Below, piece by piece: positions 16,970 through 25,543 of a stretch of 64,000 bases of DNA. Origin of the DNA: Streptomyces sp. CG1 (lineage in GTDB: Bacteria > Actinomycetota > Actinomycetes > Streptomycetales > Streptomycetaceae); contig NZ_CP163518.1 in the NCBI RefSeq assembly GCF_041080625.1, positions 3,224,001 to 3,288,000 of the forward strand, given 5' to 3'. A program made the position numbers and the translations under genes. The notes beneath the pieces were generated by a model, which saw only the letters and a program-made list of their open reading frames with translations, was not told where the DNA came from and ran no database searches. Within the stretch, counting starts at the first letter, position 1; each line of letters begins with the position of its first letter.

Positions 16970-18787
16970 ATGGGAGATGCCCGAAATGCCGTGCCGTTGC
17001 AAGCCGAGCCGGGGCGCCCGGGTGAGCAGGGGCGGCGGTCGACCGGGGCCTCCCGGCGGGCCGCCGCCTTCGCCGTCTGGTATCTGCGGACCATCGCCTT
17101 CATCAACTTCCTCAGCGCGGTCTGGGTCTCGCTCGGCCAGGACGTGCGCCGGCACAACCAGGACGACTTCTTCACGCCGTATCTGCTGACGGCCGGCTTC
17201 GCCTCGGGTGTCTTCACCGCGTTCCTGGCGATCACCATGCGGCGCAGAAAGCGGGCCGCCTGGATCCTCAACCTCGCGCTCAGCGGGCCCTTCCTCGTCC
17301 TGTTCGCGTTCGCCATGGTCTTCCCGGAGCTGCGCCGGTATGCGCAGAACTGGGTCTCGCTGGGGCTCACGGCCGCCTTCGCCGGCGCGCTGGTCGTGGG
17401 CCGGCGCGAGTTCTACGCCAAGGGCGACCGGTCCAACCCCCGGCTCGCGGCGACGGTCGCGGTCGGCGGCGGGCTGACCTCGAGCCTGCTGGCCGGGCTG
17501 CTGGTGACGGTCACCAACCAGGCGCCGGACGCGGCCAGTTCGACCTTCCTGGAGCGCTGGCACTACGGCACCCTGCGGCTGGTGTCGGTGGCGGCCGACG
17601 AGTCCCGCTTCCCGGGCATCGAACCGCCGAACTGGACCAACGTCACGATCAACGTGCTCAGTACGGCCCTCGTCCTCGCCGTGTTCTACGCCGCCTTCCG
17701 CTCCCGGCGCGCCGTCGACCCGCTCACCGAGGACGACGAGAAACAGCTGCGAACCCTGCTGGAGCGGCACGGCGAGCGGGATTCGCTGGGCTACTTCGCG
17801 CTGCGCAGGGAGAAGAGCGTGGTGTGGTCGCCGACCGGGAAGGCGGCCGTCGCCTACCGGGTGGTCGGCGGGGTGAGCCTGGCGTCCGGGGATCCGCTCG
17901 GCGATCCGGAGGCCTGGCCGGGCGCGATCGGGCCGTGGCTGGCCGAGGCGCGGGAGCACGGGTGGATCCCGGCGGTGATGGGGGCGAGCGAGGAGGCGGG
18001 CACGATCTACGCACGGCACGGTCTGGACGCCCTGGAACTCGGCGACGAGGCGATCGTGGAGGTCGCCGACTTCACGCTGGAGGGCCGGGCGATGCGAACG
18101 GTCCGGCAGGCGTACAACCGGGTGAAGCGGGCCGGGTACCAGGTGCGGATCCGGCGCCACGAAGACATCCCGGACATCACGGCGGCCGACTCGGCGGACG
18201 GGATGGCGTATCTCGTCGAGCGGGCGGACGACTGGCGGGACGGGGCGACCGAACGCGGCTTCAGCATGGCACTCGGCCGGCTCGGGGACCCCGAGGACGG
18301 GCAGTGCGTGATGCTGGAGTGCACGGACGCCGAGGGCCGGCTGCGCGCCCTGCTGTCGTTCGTGCCGTGGGGGCCGCACGGGCTGTCCCTGGACCTGATG
18401 CGCCGTGACCGGGACTCCGACAACGGGCTGATGGAGTTCATGGTCATCGAACTGCTCCGGCGGGCGGGCGAGATCGGGATCACGCAGGTCTCGCTCAACT
18501 TCGCGATGTTCAGGTCGGTCTTCGAACGTGGCGCGCGCCTCGGTGCCGGTCCGGTGCTGAGGCTGTGGCGGTCGCTGCTCAGCTTCTTCTCCCGCTGGTG
18601 GCAGATCGAGTCGCTGTACCGCGCCAACGCCAAGTACCGGCCCATCTGGGAGCCGCGGTTCCTGCTCTTCGAGAAGAGCGCGGACCTGCTGCGCATCGGC
18701 CTCGCCTCGGCCCGCGCCGAAGGCTTCCTGGAGGCGCCGGGACTGCCGAAGTGGCTGCACCGCAGGCACTTGGACACGCACCGATGA
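16970..18787 (+). CDS. MprF-like (DUF2156) lysyl-phosphatidylglycerol-synthase-type membrane protein
   Basis: The 605-residue protein has an N-terminal block of about six hydrophobic segments (residues ~30-255, for example INFLSAVWVSLG and FLVLFAFAMVFPELR). A soluble C-terminal domain (about 265-580) is of the GNAT-like DUF2156/LPG_synthase_C type, with GGVSLASGDPLGDPEAW, SLDLMRRD and SLNFAMFRSVFERGARLG. Such enzymes transfer an aminoacyl group from tRNA to phosphatidylglycerol, which reduces negative surface charge; LysX-like forms carry an extra lysyl-tRNA synthetase domain, absent here. The membrane block is shorter than in full MprF, so flippase activity is uncertain. The rhomboid-like gene follows 10 bp downstream, with its ribosome binding site over this stop codon, so the two form an operon. 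Confidence 0.85.
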   Translation: MGDARNAVPLQAEPGRPGEQGRRSTGASRRAAAFAVWYLRTIAFINFLSAVWVSLGQDVRRHNQDDFFTPYLLTAGFASGVFTAFLAITMRRRKRAAWILNLALSGPFLVLFAFAMVFPELRRYAQNWVSLGLTAAFAGALVVGRREFYAKGDRSNPRLAATVAVGGGLTSSLLAGLLVTVTNQAPDAASSTFLERWHYGTLRLVSVAADESRFPGIEPPNWTNVTINVLSTALVLAVFYAAFRSRRAVDPLTEDDEKQLRTLLERHGERDSLGYFALRREKSVVWSPTGKAAVAYRVVGGVSLASGDPLGDPEAWPGAIGPWLAEAREHGWIPAVMGASEEAGTIYARHGLDALELGDEAIVEVADFTLEGRAMRTVRQAYNRVKRAGYQVRIRRHEDIPDITAADSADGMAYLVERADDWRDGATERGFSMALGRLGDPEDGQCVMLECTDAEGRLRALLSFVPWGPHGLSLDLMRRDRDSDNGLMEFMVIELLRRAGEIGITQVSLNFAMFRSVFERGARLGAGPVLRLWRSLLSFFSRWWQIESLYRANAKYRPIWEPRFLLFEKSADLLRIGLASARAEGFLEAPGLPKWLHRRHLDTHR

Positions 18788-18797
18788 GGAACGCCTG

Positions 18798-19562
18798 ATG
18801 AGAACGCTCGCCCGCTGGGCCCGTGAGGAGTGGGGGCTGCTGTACGTCACCGTACGGGAAGCCCTGCTGAAGCGGCACCTGCGGGCGGTGCCGATGACGC
18901 TCGGGGCGGTGTGCCTGACGTCCCTTCTGCAGTATGTGCAGAACCGCGAGTGGGGCTACCAGTTCGTGCAGGACATGGGCGCCGTACGGGCCGAGGACCC
19001 GCTGTGGCTGGCCCTGCTGCGCACTCCCCTGTCGCTGTACGTGCCGGCGCTGGATCTTCCGGTGTGGGGTGCGCTGGCGCAGATCCTGCTGGTGTTCGGG
19101 ATCGCCGAGGTGTCCATCGGCTGGTGGCGGACGCTGGTCATCGCGTACGTCGCCACGCTCGCCGGCACCCTGTACGCGCGCGTCGGCATCTCGCTCGGCG
19201 CACACGCCCCGTTCGGGCTGCCGTGGACGTACGCGCAGGTGGTGGACACCGGTCCGTCGGCGGCCGTGGTGGGGCTCGCCGTGTTCGTGGCCTGGCGGTA
19301 CGGCGCCTACCTGACGGCCGGTGCGGTGACCGTGGCCATGGTGGCCGAGGTGCTGATCAAGGAGAACCTGGCGGGCAAGGAACATCTGGCCGCGCTGATG
19401 GCGGTGGGGCTGCTGTGCCTGATCGTGGCGGTGCGGCACCGCCGCGGGCACCGGCTGCGGCTCCGTATGCGGCGCGGGTACGGCCGGCTGACGCGGCGCG
19501 GTCAGCGGCGGTCGGGCAGCCGGACCGGGCGCGGGTCGGGCTTGCCGCCGATCAAGTCGTGA
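18798..19562 (+). CDS. Rhomboid-like membrane protein
   Basis: The 254-residue protein has about six hydrophobic segments. Ser154 in DTGPSAAVVGLAVF and His196 in KEHLAALMAVGLLCL sit in consecutive late helices, the spacing expected for the Ser-His dyad of rhomboid proteases. However, the motif is GPSA rather than GxSG, so activity is unproven. The C-terminal ~45 residues are a very basic tail (RHRRGHRLRLRMRRG). GAGGA overlapping the upstream stop codon provides the ribosome binding site, so it is co-translated with the MprF-like gene. Its last 61 bp overlap the convergent minus-strand gene. Identity as a rhomboid-like fold is an inference from motif and topology. Confidence 0.72.
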   Translation: MRTLARWAREEWGLLYVTVREALLKRHLRAVPMTLGAVCLTSLLQYVQNREWGYQFVQDMGAVRAEDPLWLALLRTPLSLYVPALDLPVWGALAQILLVFGIAEVSIGWWRTLVIAYVATLAGTLYARVGISLGAHAPFGLPWTYAQVVDTGPSAAVVGLAVFVAWRYGAYLTAGAVTVAMVAEVLIKENLAGKEHLAALMAVGLLCLIVAVRHRRGHRLRLRMRRGYGRLTRRGQRRSGSRTGRGSGLPPIKS

Positions 19563-20266
19563 AGGGCGCGGCGCGGCTTGGCCCAGCGTCGGTCGTGGTG
19601 GTAGGCGCGCAGAGCGGCCTTGGCGCGGGCGCGCGGGCGGCGGTCGTAGAAGCGGCGGGCCCACGGGGAGCCGGGGCGGGCCAGCCGGACGGCGCCGACG
19701 AGCGCGACCAGCGGCACGACCGCGCCGAAGACCGCGATGCGCGCCTTGCCCTTGCTCAGGGCGATGAGCGCGAAGAGGAAGTTCATGCCGATGGTGGTGA
19801 GGGCACCGCCGCGGTCCTGAAGTTCCTCCGGGGACAGGTCGTTGACGCCGAACGGGGAGAATCCGGCGAGCAGCAGCCCGACGAGCGCGGCGGTGAGCAC
19901 GACGACCTCGACGCTCTTGCGGCCCTCCTCGCTCCAGTAGACGTCGTCCAGATGCAGGATCAGCGCGAACTCGTCCAGCACCAGACCGGCGCCGATCCCG
20001 AACAGGACGGCGGCGACGGCCCCGCCCGCGCCGTGCCGGTCGCTGGCGACCGCGCCGAATCCGCCGACGACGGTGAGGACGACGCCGGGCACGACGTGGT
20101 GGATGTGCAGCCCGCCCGCCTTGACGTTGCCGAACGGGCCCTTGCCGGCCCGGATCAGGCGGGTGATCACCCGGGTGACGACGAAGGTGAGCACGAAGGA
20201 GCCGAGGGCGAGCAGCAGCGGGAGCTTGCCCGGCTCGACGATGTTCCGTACCCACCAGTGCCCCAT
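19502..20266 (-). CDS. Integral membrane protein with HIHH motif
   Basis: The 254-residue protein has six or more hydrophobic segments. A conserved-looking loop GGLHIHHVVPG is followed by a helix and by FALILHLDDVYWSEEGRKS, which together offer His and Asp residues near the membrane face. I do not recognise a named family. The C-terminus is soluble and rich in Arg (YDRRPRARAKAALRAYHHDRR). Its ATG is 60 bp from cobS, transcribed the other way. The 3' end overlaps the rhomboid-like gene by 61 bp on the opposite strand. A metal-dependent membrane enzyme is possible from the His/Asp pattern but is speculative. Confidence 0.75.
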   Translation of the reverse strand: MGHWWVRNIVEPGKLPLLLALGSFVLTFVVTRVITRLIRAGKGPFGNVKAGGLHIHHVVPGVVLTVVGGFGAVASDRHGAGGAVAAVLFGIGAGLVLDEFALILHLDDVYWSEEGRKSVEVVVLTAALVGLLLAGFSPFGVNDLSPEELQDRGGALTTIGMNFLFALIALSKGKARIAVFGAVVPLVALVGAVRLARPGSPWARRFYDRRPRARAKAALRAYHHDRRWAKPRRALHDLIGGKPDPRPVRLPDRR

Positions 20267-20326
20267 ATGCGCACCTTATCCCCGGGCACGGCGGGCGGCT
20301 CCGCGACCGCCGGGTAACCTTCGCCG

Positions 20327-21112
20327 GTGCTCAAGTCCTCCCCTTACGACGGCCTTCGCTTCGCCTTCGGCACCCTCACCGTGCTGCCCGTCCGGGTGCA
20401 CCGCTGGGACCGGGGGGCCGCACGCGGGGGGATGCTGACCGCCCCCCTGGCCGGGCTGGTCGTCGGCGCCTGCGCGGCCGGACTCGGGCTGCTCCTGCTC
20501 GTCCTGGGCGCCGGTCCGCTGCTCGCCGCGGTCGCCTCCGTCGCCGTACCCGCCGCCCTGACCCGCGGGCTGCATCTCGACGGGCTCGCCGACACCGCCG
20601 ACGGGCTGGGCAGCGGCAAGCCCGCGGAGGACGCGCTGCGGATCATGAAGCAGTCGGACATCGGCCCGTTCGGCGTCATCACCCTGGTCCTGGTGGTGCT
20701 GGCCCAGGTCGCGGTGCTGGCACAGCTCTACGGCGACTCCTGGGCCCGGGGTGCCGCGGCGGCCGTGACCTCGGCGGCCGCGGCCCGCCTCGCCCTCACC
20801 CTGGCCGCCCGCACCGGAGTGCCGGCCGCCCGGCCGGAGGGGCTGGGGGCGGCGGTGGCCGGGGTGGTGCCGGTACCGGGCGCGCTGGCCGTGGCGGCCG
20901 CCGTCACGATCGGTGCGGCCGCCTGGGGCGCGGCCCTCGGTCCGTACGGTGCGCTGCGCGCGGCGGCCGCGGTGCTTGTGTCCCTGGCCGCGGCCGAACT
21001 GCTGCTCCGCCGCTGCGTGCACCGGTTCGGCGGGGTGACGGGGGATGTCTTCGGGGCACTGGAGGAGTCGGCGGCCACGGCCTCGCTCGTGGTCCTGGCC
21101 TTCGGCCACTAG
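20327..21112 (+). CDS. cobS: Adenosylcobinamide-GDP ribazoletransferase CobS
   Basis: CobS joins AdoCbi-GDP (the CobU product) with alpha-ribazole (phosphate), made from the CobT product, at the membrane to complete cobalamin. The 261-residue polytopic protein carries the family's acidic motif LHLDGLADTADGLG, which binds Mg2+, and the later KQSDIGPFGV. GTG 20327 lies 6 nt behind TAACCT (20315-20320), so the mRNA is likely leaderless. It is the third nucleotide-loop gene in the window but is separated from cobT by three unrelated membrane-protein genes. Its TAG stop codon lies inside the left inverted end of the 200-bp element that follows. Confidence 0.93.
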   Translation: MLKSSPYDGLRFAFGTLTVLPVRVHRWDRGAARGGMLTAPLAGLVVGACAAGLGLLLLVLGAGPLLAAVASVAVPAALTRGLHLDGLADTADGLGSGKPAEDALRIMKQSDIGPFGVITLVLVVLAQVAVLAQLYGDSWARGAAAAVTSAAAARLALTLAARTGVPAARPEGLGAAVAGVVPVPGALAVAAAVTIGAAAWGAALGPYGALRAAAAVLVSLAAAELLLRRCVHRFGGVTGDVFGALEESAATASLVVLAFGH

Positions 21113-21308
21113 TGCCCCGGCAGGCAGCGGTTGCCCGTCAAGGAGCGGCGTCCGGTGCGTGCTCTCGGTGTGCCGGGTGCAAGTCCTCGTACGGGATGTA
21201 CTTGGGCTTGTGCCGGTGCGGCGAGTGGGGGCACCGCCCACGCCTTTGAGGCAGTGGGGGGCGTGCCGGGCGTCGCGACGGGGCGAACGTCGCCTGCTGG
21301 GCCACTAG
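21109..21308. mobile_element. MITE-like element with terminal inverted repeats
   Basis: The left end (21109-21130, starting CTAGTGCCCCGGCAGGC) and the right end (21288-21308, whose complement starts CTAGTGGCCCAGCAGGC) match at 15 of the first 17 bases in inverted orientation. The 200 bp between the outer ends contain no transposase. On the minus strand there is a short open stretch, HKPKYIPYEDLHPAHREHAP and a few more residues, then stop, which looks like a protein remnant. The left end includes the cobS stop codon. From memory this sequence resembles one scattered in other Streptomyces genomes. That would make it a non-autonomous mobile element. Confidence 0.55.
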
Positions 21309-21393
21309 ATCCGATGGATCCGAGGTGCCGGCTGTCGACCGCTAGGATCTTCGCCCGTACACGGACAAGAGAGTTGTGATTCGGGGGACATCC

Positions 21394-21969
21394 GTGCTGA
21401 GGCTGCGCCGCGCCATGGCCTGGTTCATAGATTTCGCGTTGGTGGCGGCGGCAGCCGCTCTGTTCGCGATCCTCACCTTCCACAGAATCAGCGTGCTCGT
21501 CACCGACGTGCCCTCGCTGGCCACGAAGGGCGGCCTCGATCTGGTCACTTCGCGCGGTGATGTCATCGGCGCCTCCGAGCACCTCGGCCTGTCGCTGTGG
21601 GACAGCATCGTGCTGGACGTGGAGGAGGCCTTCGGCGCGCTCGTCGTCGTCACGTTCCTCTACCAGTGGGCCTGTCTCACGCTGCTCGGCCGCACCCTAG
21701 GCAAGGGCCTGCTCGGTCTGCACGTCACCCCGCGGATGTCCCGGCACACCCTGCGCCGGGCCGCCGTCACCACCGCCGCCGACGTCGCGGTGTACGCGCT
21801 GGCCTGTGTGCTGCTGATCGAGGGGCGGTTCGGGCTGTCGGTGCTGGTGTGGGCCGTCGCGGTGGTGCTGTTCCTGGTCAACGCGCTGACGGTGTTCTTC
21901 CCCGGCCGCCGCTCCCTCGCCGACCGGCTGTCCGGCACCTCCGTCGCGGGCACGTTCCGGCGGGCCTGA
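21394..21969 (+). CDS. RDD family membrane protein
   Basis: The 191-residue protein has the RDD hallmarks: RRAMAWFIDFALVAAAA at the first helix and LLGRTLGKGLLGLHV before the third. Four hydrophobic segments are visible, with an extra ~50-residue outer loop after the first. RDD proteins are membrane proteins of mostly unknown function; some act in Na+/H+ exchange. I chose GTG 21394, which has GGGGGA 5 nt upstream; GTG 21376 would put the ribosome binding site inside the gene. It stands alone between the mobile-like element and pepA. Confidence 0.82.
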   Translation: MLRLRRAMAWFIDFALVAAAAALFAILTFHRISVLVTDVPSLATKGGLDLVTSRGDVIGASEHLGLSLWDSIVLDVEEAFGALVVVTFLYQWACLTLLGRTLGKGLLGLHVTPRMSRHTLRRAAVTTAADVAVYALACVLLIEGRFGLSVLVWAVAVVLFLVNALTVFFPGRRSLADRLSGTSVAGTFRRA

Positions 21970-22234
21970 GCGGACCCGATGGGCACCGGCAGCTGTGGCT
22001 CGTTCACGGGCGCGCGGGAGGCGGAAATGGCCACGGCGCCACGCACAGGTGAACAGCCGTAGGAATGAGCGCGGGCGCACACGCGCGTAGTCTCGTCACG
22101 GGTGTTCGCCGACAGGGTGAAGGCCCCGGTTGCCACCTGCACCCAGGTTTGGACCTAGGGTCGGCTCTCGGGCCCGGTCGACCCACCCCACTTCGGCCAC
22201 AGCAACTTCACATCGGAAGCGAGAACTCACCACC
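21970..22234 (+). other. pepA upstream region
   Basis: These 265 bp hold no gene. TAGGGT at 22156-22161 is a possible -10 for pepA, preceded at a loose distance by TTGCCA (22130-22135). No clear operator or hairpin was found. Confidence 0.35.
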
Positions 22235-23779
22235 GTGACTGCTCTGACTCTCAGCACCGCAGCGGCGCCCGGCCTGCGGGCCGACGCGATCGTGATCGGT
22301 GTCGCCAAGGGCATCAAGGGCCCCGTCGTAGCGCCGGGCGCCGAGGCCGTGGACAAGGCGTACGACGGCAAGCTGGCCGGCGTCCTGGAGACCCTCGGCG
22401 CCTCGGGTGCCGAGGGCGAGCTGACGAAACTGCCCGCACCGGCCGGCTTCAAGGCCCCGATCGTCGTGGCGGTCGGCCTGGGCGCGGAGCCGGACGCCAA
22501 GAGCGCGAACGAAGACGACGAGGGCTACGACGCCGAGGCGCTGCGCAAGGCCGCCGGCGTGGCCGCCCGAGCGCTCGCCGGCTCGAAGAAGGCGGCGTTC
22601 GCGCTGCCGATCGACGGCCCGGGCGCCGTCGGCGCGATCAGCGAGGGCGTGCTGCTCGGCGCGTACTCCTTCGACGTCTACAAGGACAACGCCAAGGACG
22701 CCAAGGCCAAGAACGGCAAGGCGCCGCTGGCCGAGGCCGCGCTGCTCGGCGGCAAGCCGCGCGACGCCGCCCACAAGGGTGCCGTCGCCCGCGCCGTCGC
22801 CGTCTCCGAGGAGCTGAACCGCGCCCGCGACCTGATCAACACCCCGCCGAACGACCTCACGCCCGAGGCGTTCGCCGCGGTCGCGCAGGCCGCGGGCAAG
22901 GAGCACGGCATCAAGGTGCAGGTGCTCGACGACAAGGCCCTGGTCAAGGGCGGCTACGGCGGCATTCTCGGCGTCGGCGGCGGTTCGGCGGCGACACCGC
23001 GCCTGGTCAAGCTGACGTACACCCACCCGAAGGCGGCCAAGCACCTCGCCTTCGTCGGCAAGGGCATCACCTACGACTCGGGCGGCATCTCGCTGAAGCC
23101 GGCCGGCCACAACGAGACGATGAAATGCGACATGAGCGGTGCCGCCGCCGTGTTCGCCGCAGTCGTCGCGGCCGCGCGCCTCGGCCTGGAGGCCAACGTC
23201 ACCGGCTGGCTGGCGCTGGCCGAGAACATGCCGTCCGGCTCCGCCGTGCGCCCGGGTGACGTGCTGCGCATGTACAGCGGCAAGACGGTGGAGGTGCTCA
23301 ACACCGACGCCGAGGGCCGGCTGGTGCTCGCCGACGCACTGTGGGCGGCCTCGCAGGAGAAGCCGGACGCGATCGTGGACGTCGCGACCCTCACCGGCGC
23401 GATGATGCTGGCGCTGGGCAGCCGGACGTTCGGGGTCATGGCCAACGACGAGGCGTTCCGCTCCGCGGTGCACGAGGCCGCGGAGGAGGTCGGCGAGCCG
23501 GCCTGGCCGATGCCGCTGCCCGAGCACCTGCGCAAGGGCATGGAGTCCCAGGTCGCCGACATCGCGAACATGGGTGAGCGGATGGGCGGCGGGCTGGTCG
23601 CCGGTCTCTTCCTGCGCGAGTTCGTGGCGGAGGGGATCACCTGGGCGCACCTCGACATCGCCGGCCCGGCGTTCAACGAGGGAGGGCCGTTCGGGTACAC
23701 CCCCAAGGGAGGCACGGGTTCCGCCGTGCGGACGTTGGTCCGGCTGGCGGAACTCACGGCAGCGGGTGACCTGGGCTGA
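22235..23779 (+). CDS. pepA: Leucyl aminopeptidase (M17)
   Basis: The 514-residue cytoplasmic aminopeptidase removes N-terminal residues from peptides and uses two metal ions. The C-terminal catalytic domain shows FVGKGITYDSGGISLKP, KCDMSGAAAVF and the M17 signature NTDAEGRLVLADAL, which together supply the metal ligands and catalytic Lys/Arg. The N-terminal ~170 residues form the usual M17 regulatory domain. GTG 22235 starts where family similarity begins, with a weak GGAAGCGAG upstream. It is followed by a strong hairpin and is not co-transcribed with lpdA. Confidence 0.94.
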   Translation: MTALTLSTAAAPGLRADAIVIGVAKGIKGPVVAPGAEAVDKAYDGKLAGVLETLGASGAEGELTKLPAPAGFKAPIVVAVGLGAEPDAKSANEDDEGYDAEALRKAAGVAARALAGSKKAAFALPIDGPGAVGAISEGVLLGAYSFDVYKDNAKDAKAKNGKAPLAEAALLGGKPRDAAHKGAVARAVAVSEELNRARDLINTPPNDLTPEAFAAVAQAAGKEHGIKVQVLDDKALVKGGYGGILGVGGGSAATPRLVKLTYTHPKAAKHLAFVGKGITYDSGGISLKPAGHNETMKCDMSGAAAVFAAVVAAARLGLEANVTGWLALAENMPSGSAVRPGDVLRMYSGKTVEVLNTDAEGRLVLADALWAASQEKPDAIVDVATLTGAMMLALGSRTFGVMANDEAFRSAVHEAAEEVGEPAWPMPLPEHLRKGMESQVADIANMGERMGGGLVAGLFLREFVAEGITWAHLDIAGPAFNEGGPFGYTPKGGTGSAVRTLVRLAELTAAGDLG

Positions 23780-23814
23780 TGGTCGCCCACTAGCCCGGGT
23801 CGCACTGTCGCATC

Positions 23815-23861
23815 GCGGCTCCGCCGCGTGGGGGCCGGTCGCGCCCACGCGGCGGAGCCGC
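23815..23861 (+). terminator. Terminator after pepA
   Basis: A perfect 18-bp stem (23815-23832 with 23844-23861) encloses an 11-nt loop. The flanking text (GCCCCGCGCCCCTTCAGG at about 23874-23891) resembles a common Streptomyces intergenic repeat, so the hairpin may be part of a dispersed element used as terminator. The remaining 230 bp to lpdA hold its promoter and leader, with no gene. Confidence 0.75.
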
Positions 23862-24093
23862 ATGTCACATACGGCCCCGCGCCCCTTCAGGTTGGCTGCG
23901 GCCCTGTTCATTCCCAGGGGACGTGGGGTGTCTCACACTCCAGCCCGGCGTCTCGTCCGCCTCGAACAAGTGCAAAGATGGAGCCCGGCAGGACAGGGCC
24001 CCACCGAAGGGCCGAAGCATCAAGCGGCCGGACACCAGCCGCCCGCCGGTCACAGGAGATCGGCGCAAGGCGCACATGCATGGAGGACGTGAC

Positions 24094-25482
24094 GTGGCGA
24101 ACGACGCCAGCACCGTTTTCGACCTAGTGATCCTCGGCGGTGGTAGCGGTGGTTACGCCGCGGCCCTGCGCGGGGCGCAGCTGGGCCTGGACGTCGCCCT
24201 GATCGAGAAGGACAAGGTCGGCGGCACCTGCCTGCACCGGGGTTGCATCCCCACCAAGGCCCTGCTCCACGCGGGCGAGATCGCCGACCAGGCCCGCGAG
24301 AGCGAGCAGTTCGGTGTGAAGGCGACCTTCGAGGGCATCGACGTCCCGGCCGTCCACAAGTACAAGGACGATGTGATCTCGGGCCTGTACAAGGGTCTGC
24401 AGGGGCTCATCGCCTCCCGCAAGGTCACCTACATCGAGGGTGAGGGGCGTCTGTCCTCCGCCACCTCGGTCGATGTGAACGGCCAGCGCATCCAGGGCCG
24501 CCACGTGCTGCTCGCGACCGGCTCCGTACCGAAGTCGCTGCCGGGCCTGGAGATCGACGGCAACCGGATCATCTCCTCCGACCACGCCCTCGTCCTGGAC
24601 CGCGTGCCGAAGTCCGCGATCATCCTGGGCGGCGGTGTCATCGGCGTCGAGTTCGCCTCGGCGTGGAAGTCCTTCGGTTCCGACGTCACGGTCATCGAGG
24701 GCCTGAAGCACCTCGTCCCGGTCGAGGACGAGAACTCTTCGAAGCTTCTTGAGCGCGCGTTCCGCAAGCGCGGCGTCAAGTTCAACCTCGGCACCTTCTT
24801 CCAGAAGGCCGAGTACACGCAGGACGGCGTGAAGGTCACCCTCGCCGACGGCAAGGAGTTCGAGGCCGAGGTCCTCCTCGTGGCCGTCGGCCGCGGCCCG
24901 GTCTCGCAGGGCCTGGGCTACGAGGAGGCCGGGGTCGCCATGGACCGCGGTTACGTCCTCGTCGACGAGTACATGCGCACCAACGTCCCGACGATCTCCG
25001 CCGTCGGTGACCTCGTCCCGACGCTTCAGCTCGCGCACGTCGGCTTCGCCGAGGGCATCCTGGTGGCGGAGCGTCTGGCCGGTCTGAAGGTCGTTCCGGT
25101 CGACTACGACGGTGTCCCGCGGGTGACGTACTGCCACCCGGAGGTCGCCTCCGTCGGTATCACCGAGGCCAAGGCCAAGGAGATCTACGGCGCGGACAAG
25201 GTCGTCGCTCTGAAGTACAACCTGGCGGGCAACGGCAAGAGCAAGATCCTGAAGACCGCGGGCGAGATCAAGCTCGTCCAGGTCAAGGACGGTGCCGTGG
25301 TCGGCGTCCACATGGTCGGCGACCGCATGGGCGAGCAGGTCGGCGAGGCCCAGCTGATCTACAACTGGGAAGCGCTGCCGGCCGAGGTCGCCCAGCTCAT
25401 CCACGCCCACCCGACGCAGAACGAGGCGCTCGGCGAGGCCCACCTGGCACTCGCCGGCAAGCCGCTGCACTCCCACGACTGA
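24094..25482 (+). CDS. lpdA: Dihydrolipoamide dehydrogenase (E3)
   Basis: E3 reoxidises the dihydrolipoamide of 2-oxoacid dehydrogenase complexes with FAD and NAD+. The 462-residue protein has the FAD motif [15 protein letters not shown] at residues 14-28, the redox disulfide Cys46/Cys51 in [13 protein letters not shown], a second NAD-binding [11 protein letters not shown], and the C-terminal active-site His in [14 protein letters not shown] sits 7 nt before GTG 24094; further upstream in-frame starts have no such site. The E2 gene follows 61 bp downstream with its own ribosome binding site, so an lpdA-E2 operon is likely. With aceE and lipA/lipB nearby, this is the E3 of the cluster. Confidence 0.96.
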   Translation: MANDASTVFDLVILGGGSGGYAAALRGAQLGLDVALIEKDKVGGTCLHRGCIPTKALLHAGEIADQARESEQFGVKATFEGIDVPAVHKYKDDVISGLYKGLQGLIASRKVTYIEGEGRLSSATSVDVNGQRIQGRHVLLATGSVPKSLPGLEIDGNRIISSDHALVLDRVPKSAIILGGGVIGVEFASAWKSFGSDVTVIEGLKHLVPVEDENSSKLLERAFRKRGVKFNLGTFFQKAEYTQDGVKVTLADGKEFEAEVLLVAVGRGPVSQGLGYEEAGVAMDRGYVLVDEYMRTNVPTISAVGDLVPTLQLAHVGFAEGILVAERLAGLKVVPVDYDGVPRVTYCHPEVASVGITEAKAKEIYGADKVVALKYNLAGNGKSKILKTAGEIKLVQVKDGAVVGVHMVGDRMGEQVGEAQLIYNWEALPAEVAQLIHAHPTQNEALGEAHLALAGKPLHSHD

Positions 25483-25543
25483 GCCTTCGGTCAACGGGCG
25501 CGACGACACAGACTTCCGCAATTCGTTAGGAGCAACCGAAACC

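Noticed and set aside
15000..21112. Search for cobalamin riboswitches at cobU, cobT and cobS
   Set aside because: Leaders are too short (leaderless starts at cobT and cobS) and no B12-box-like sequence was seen.
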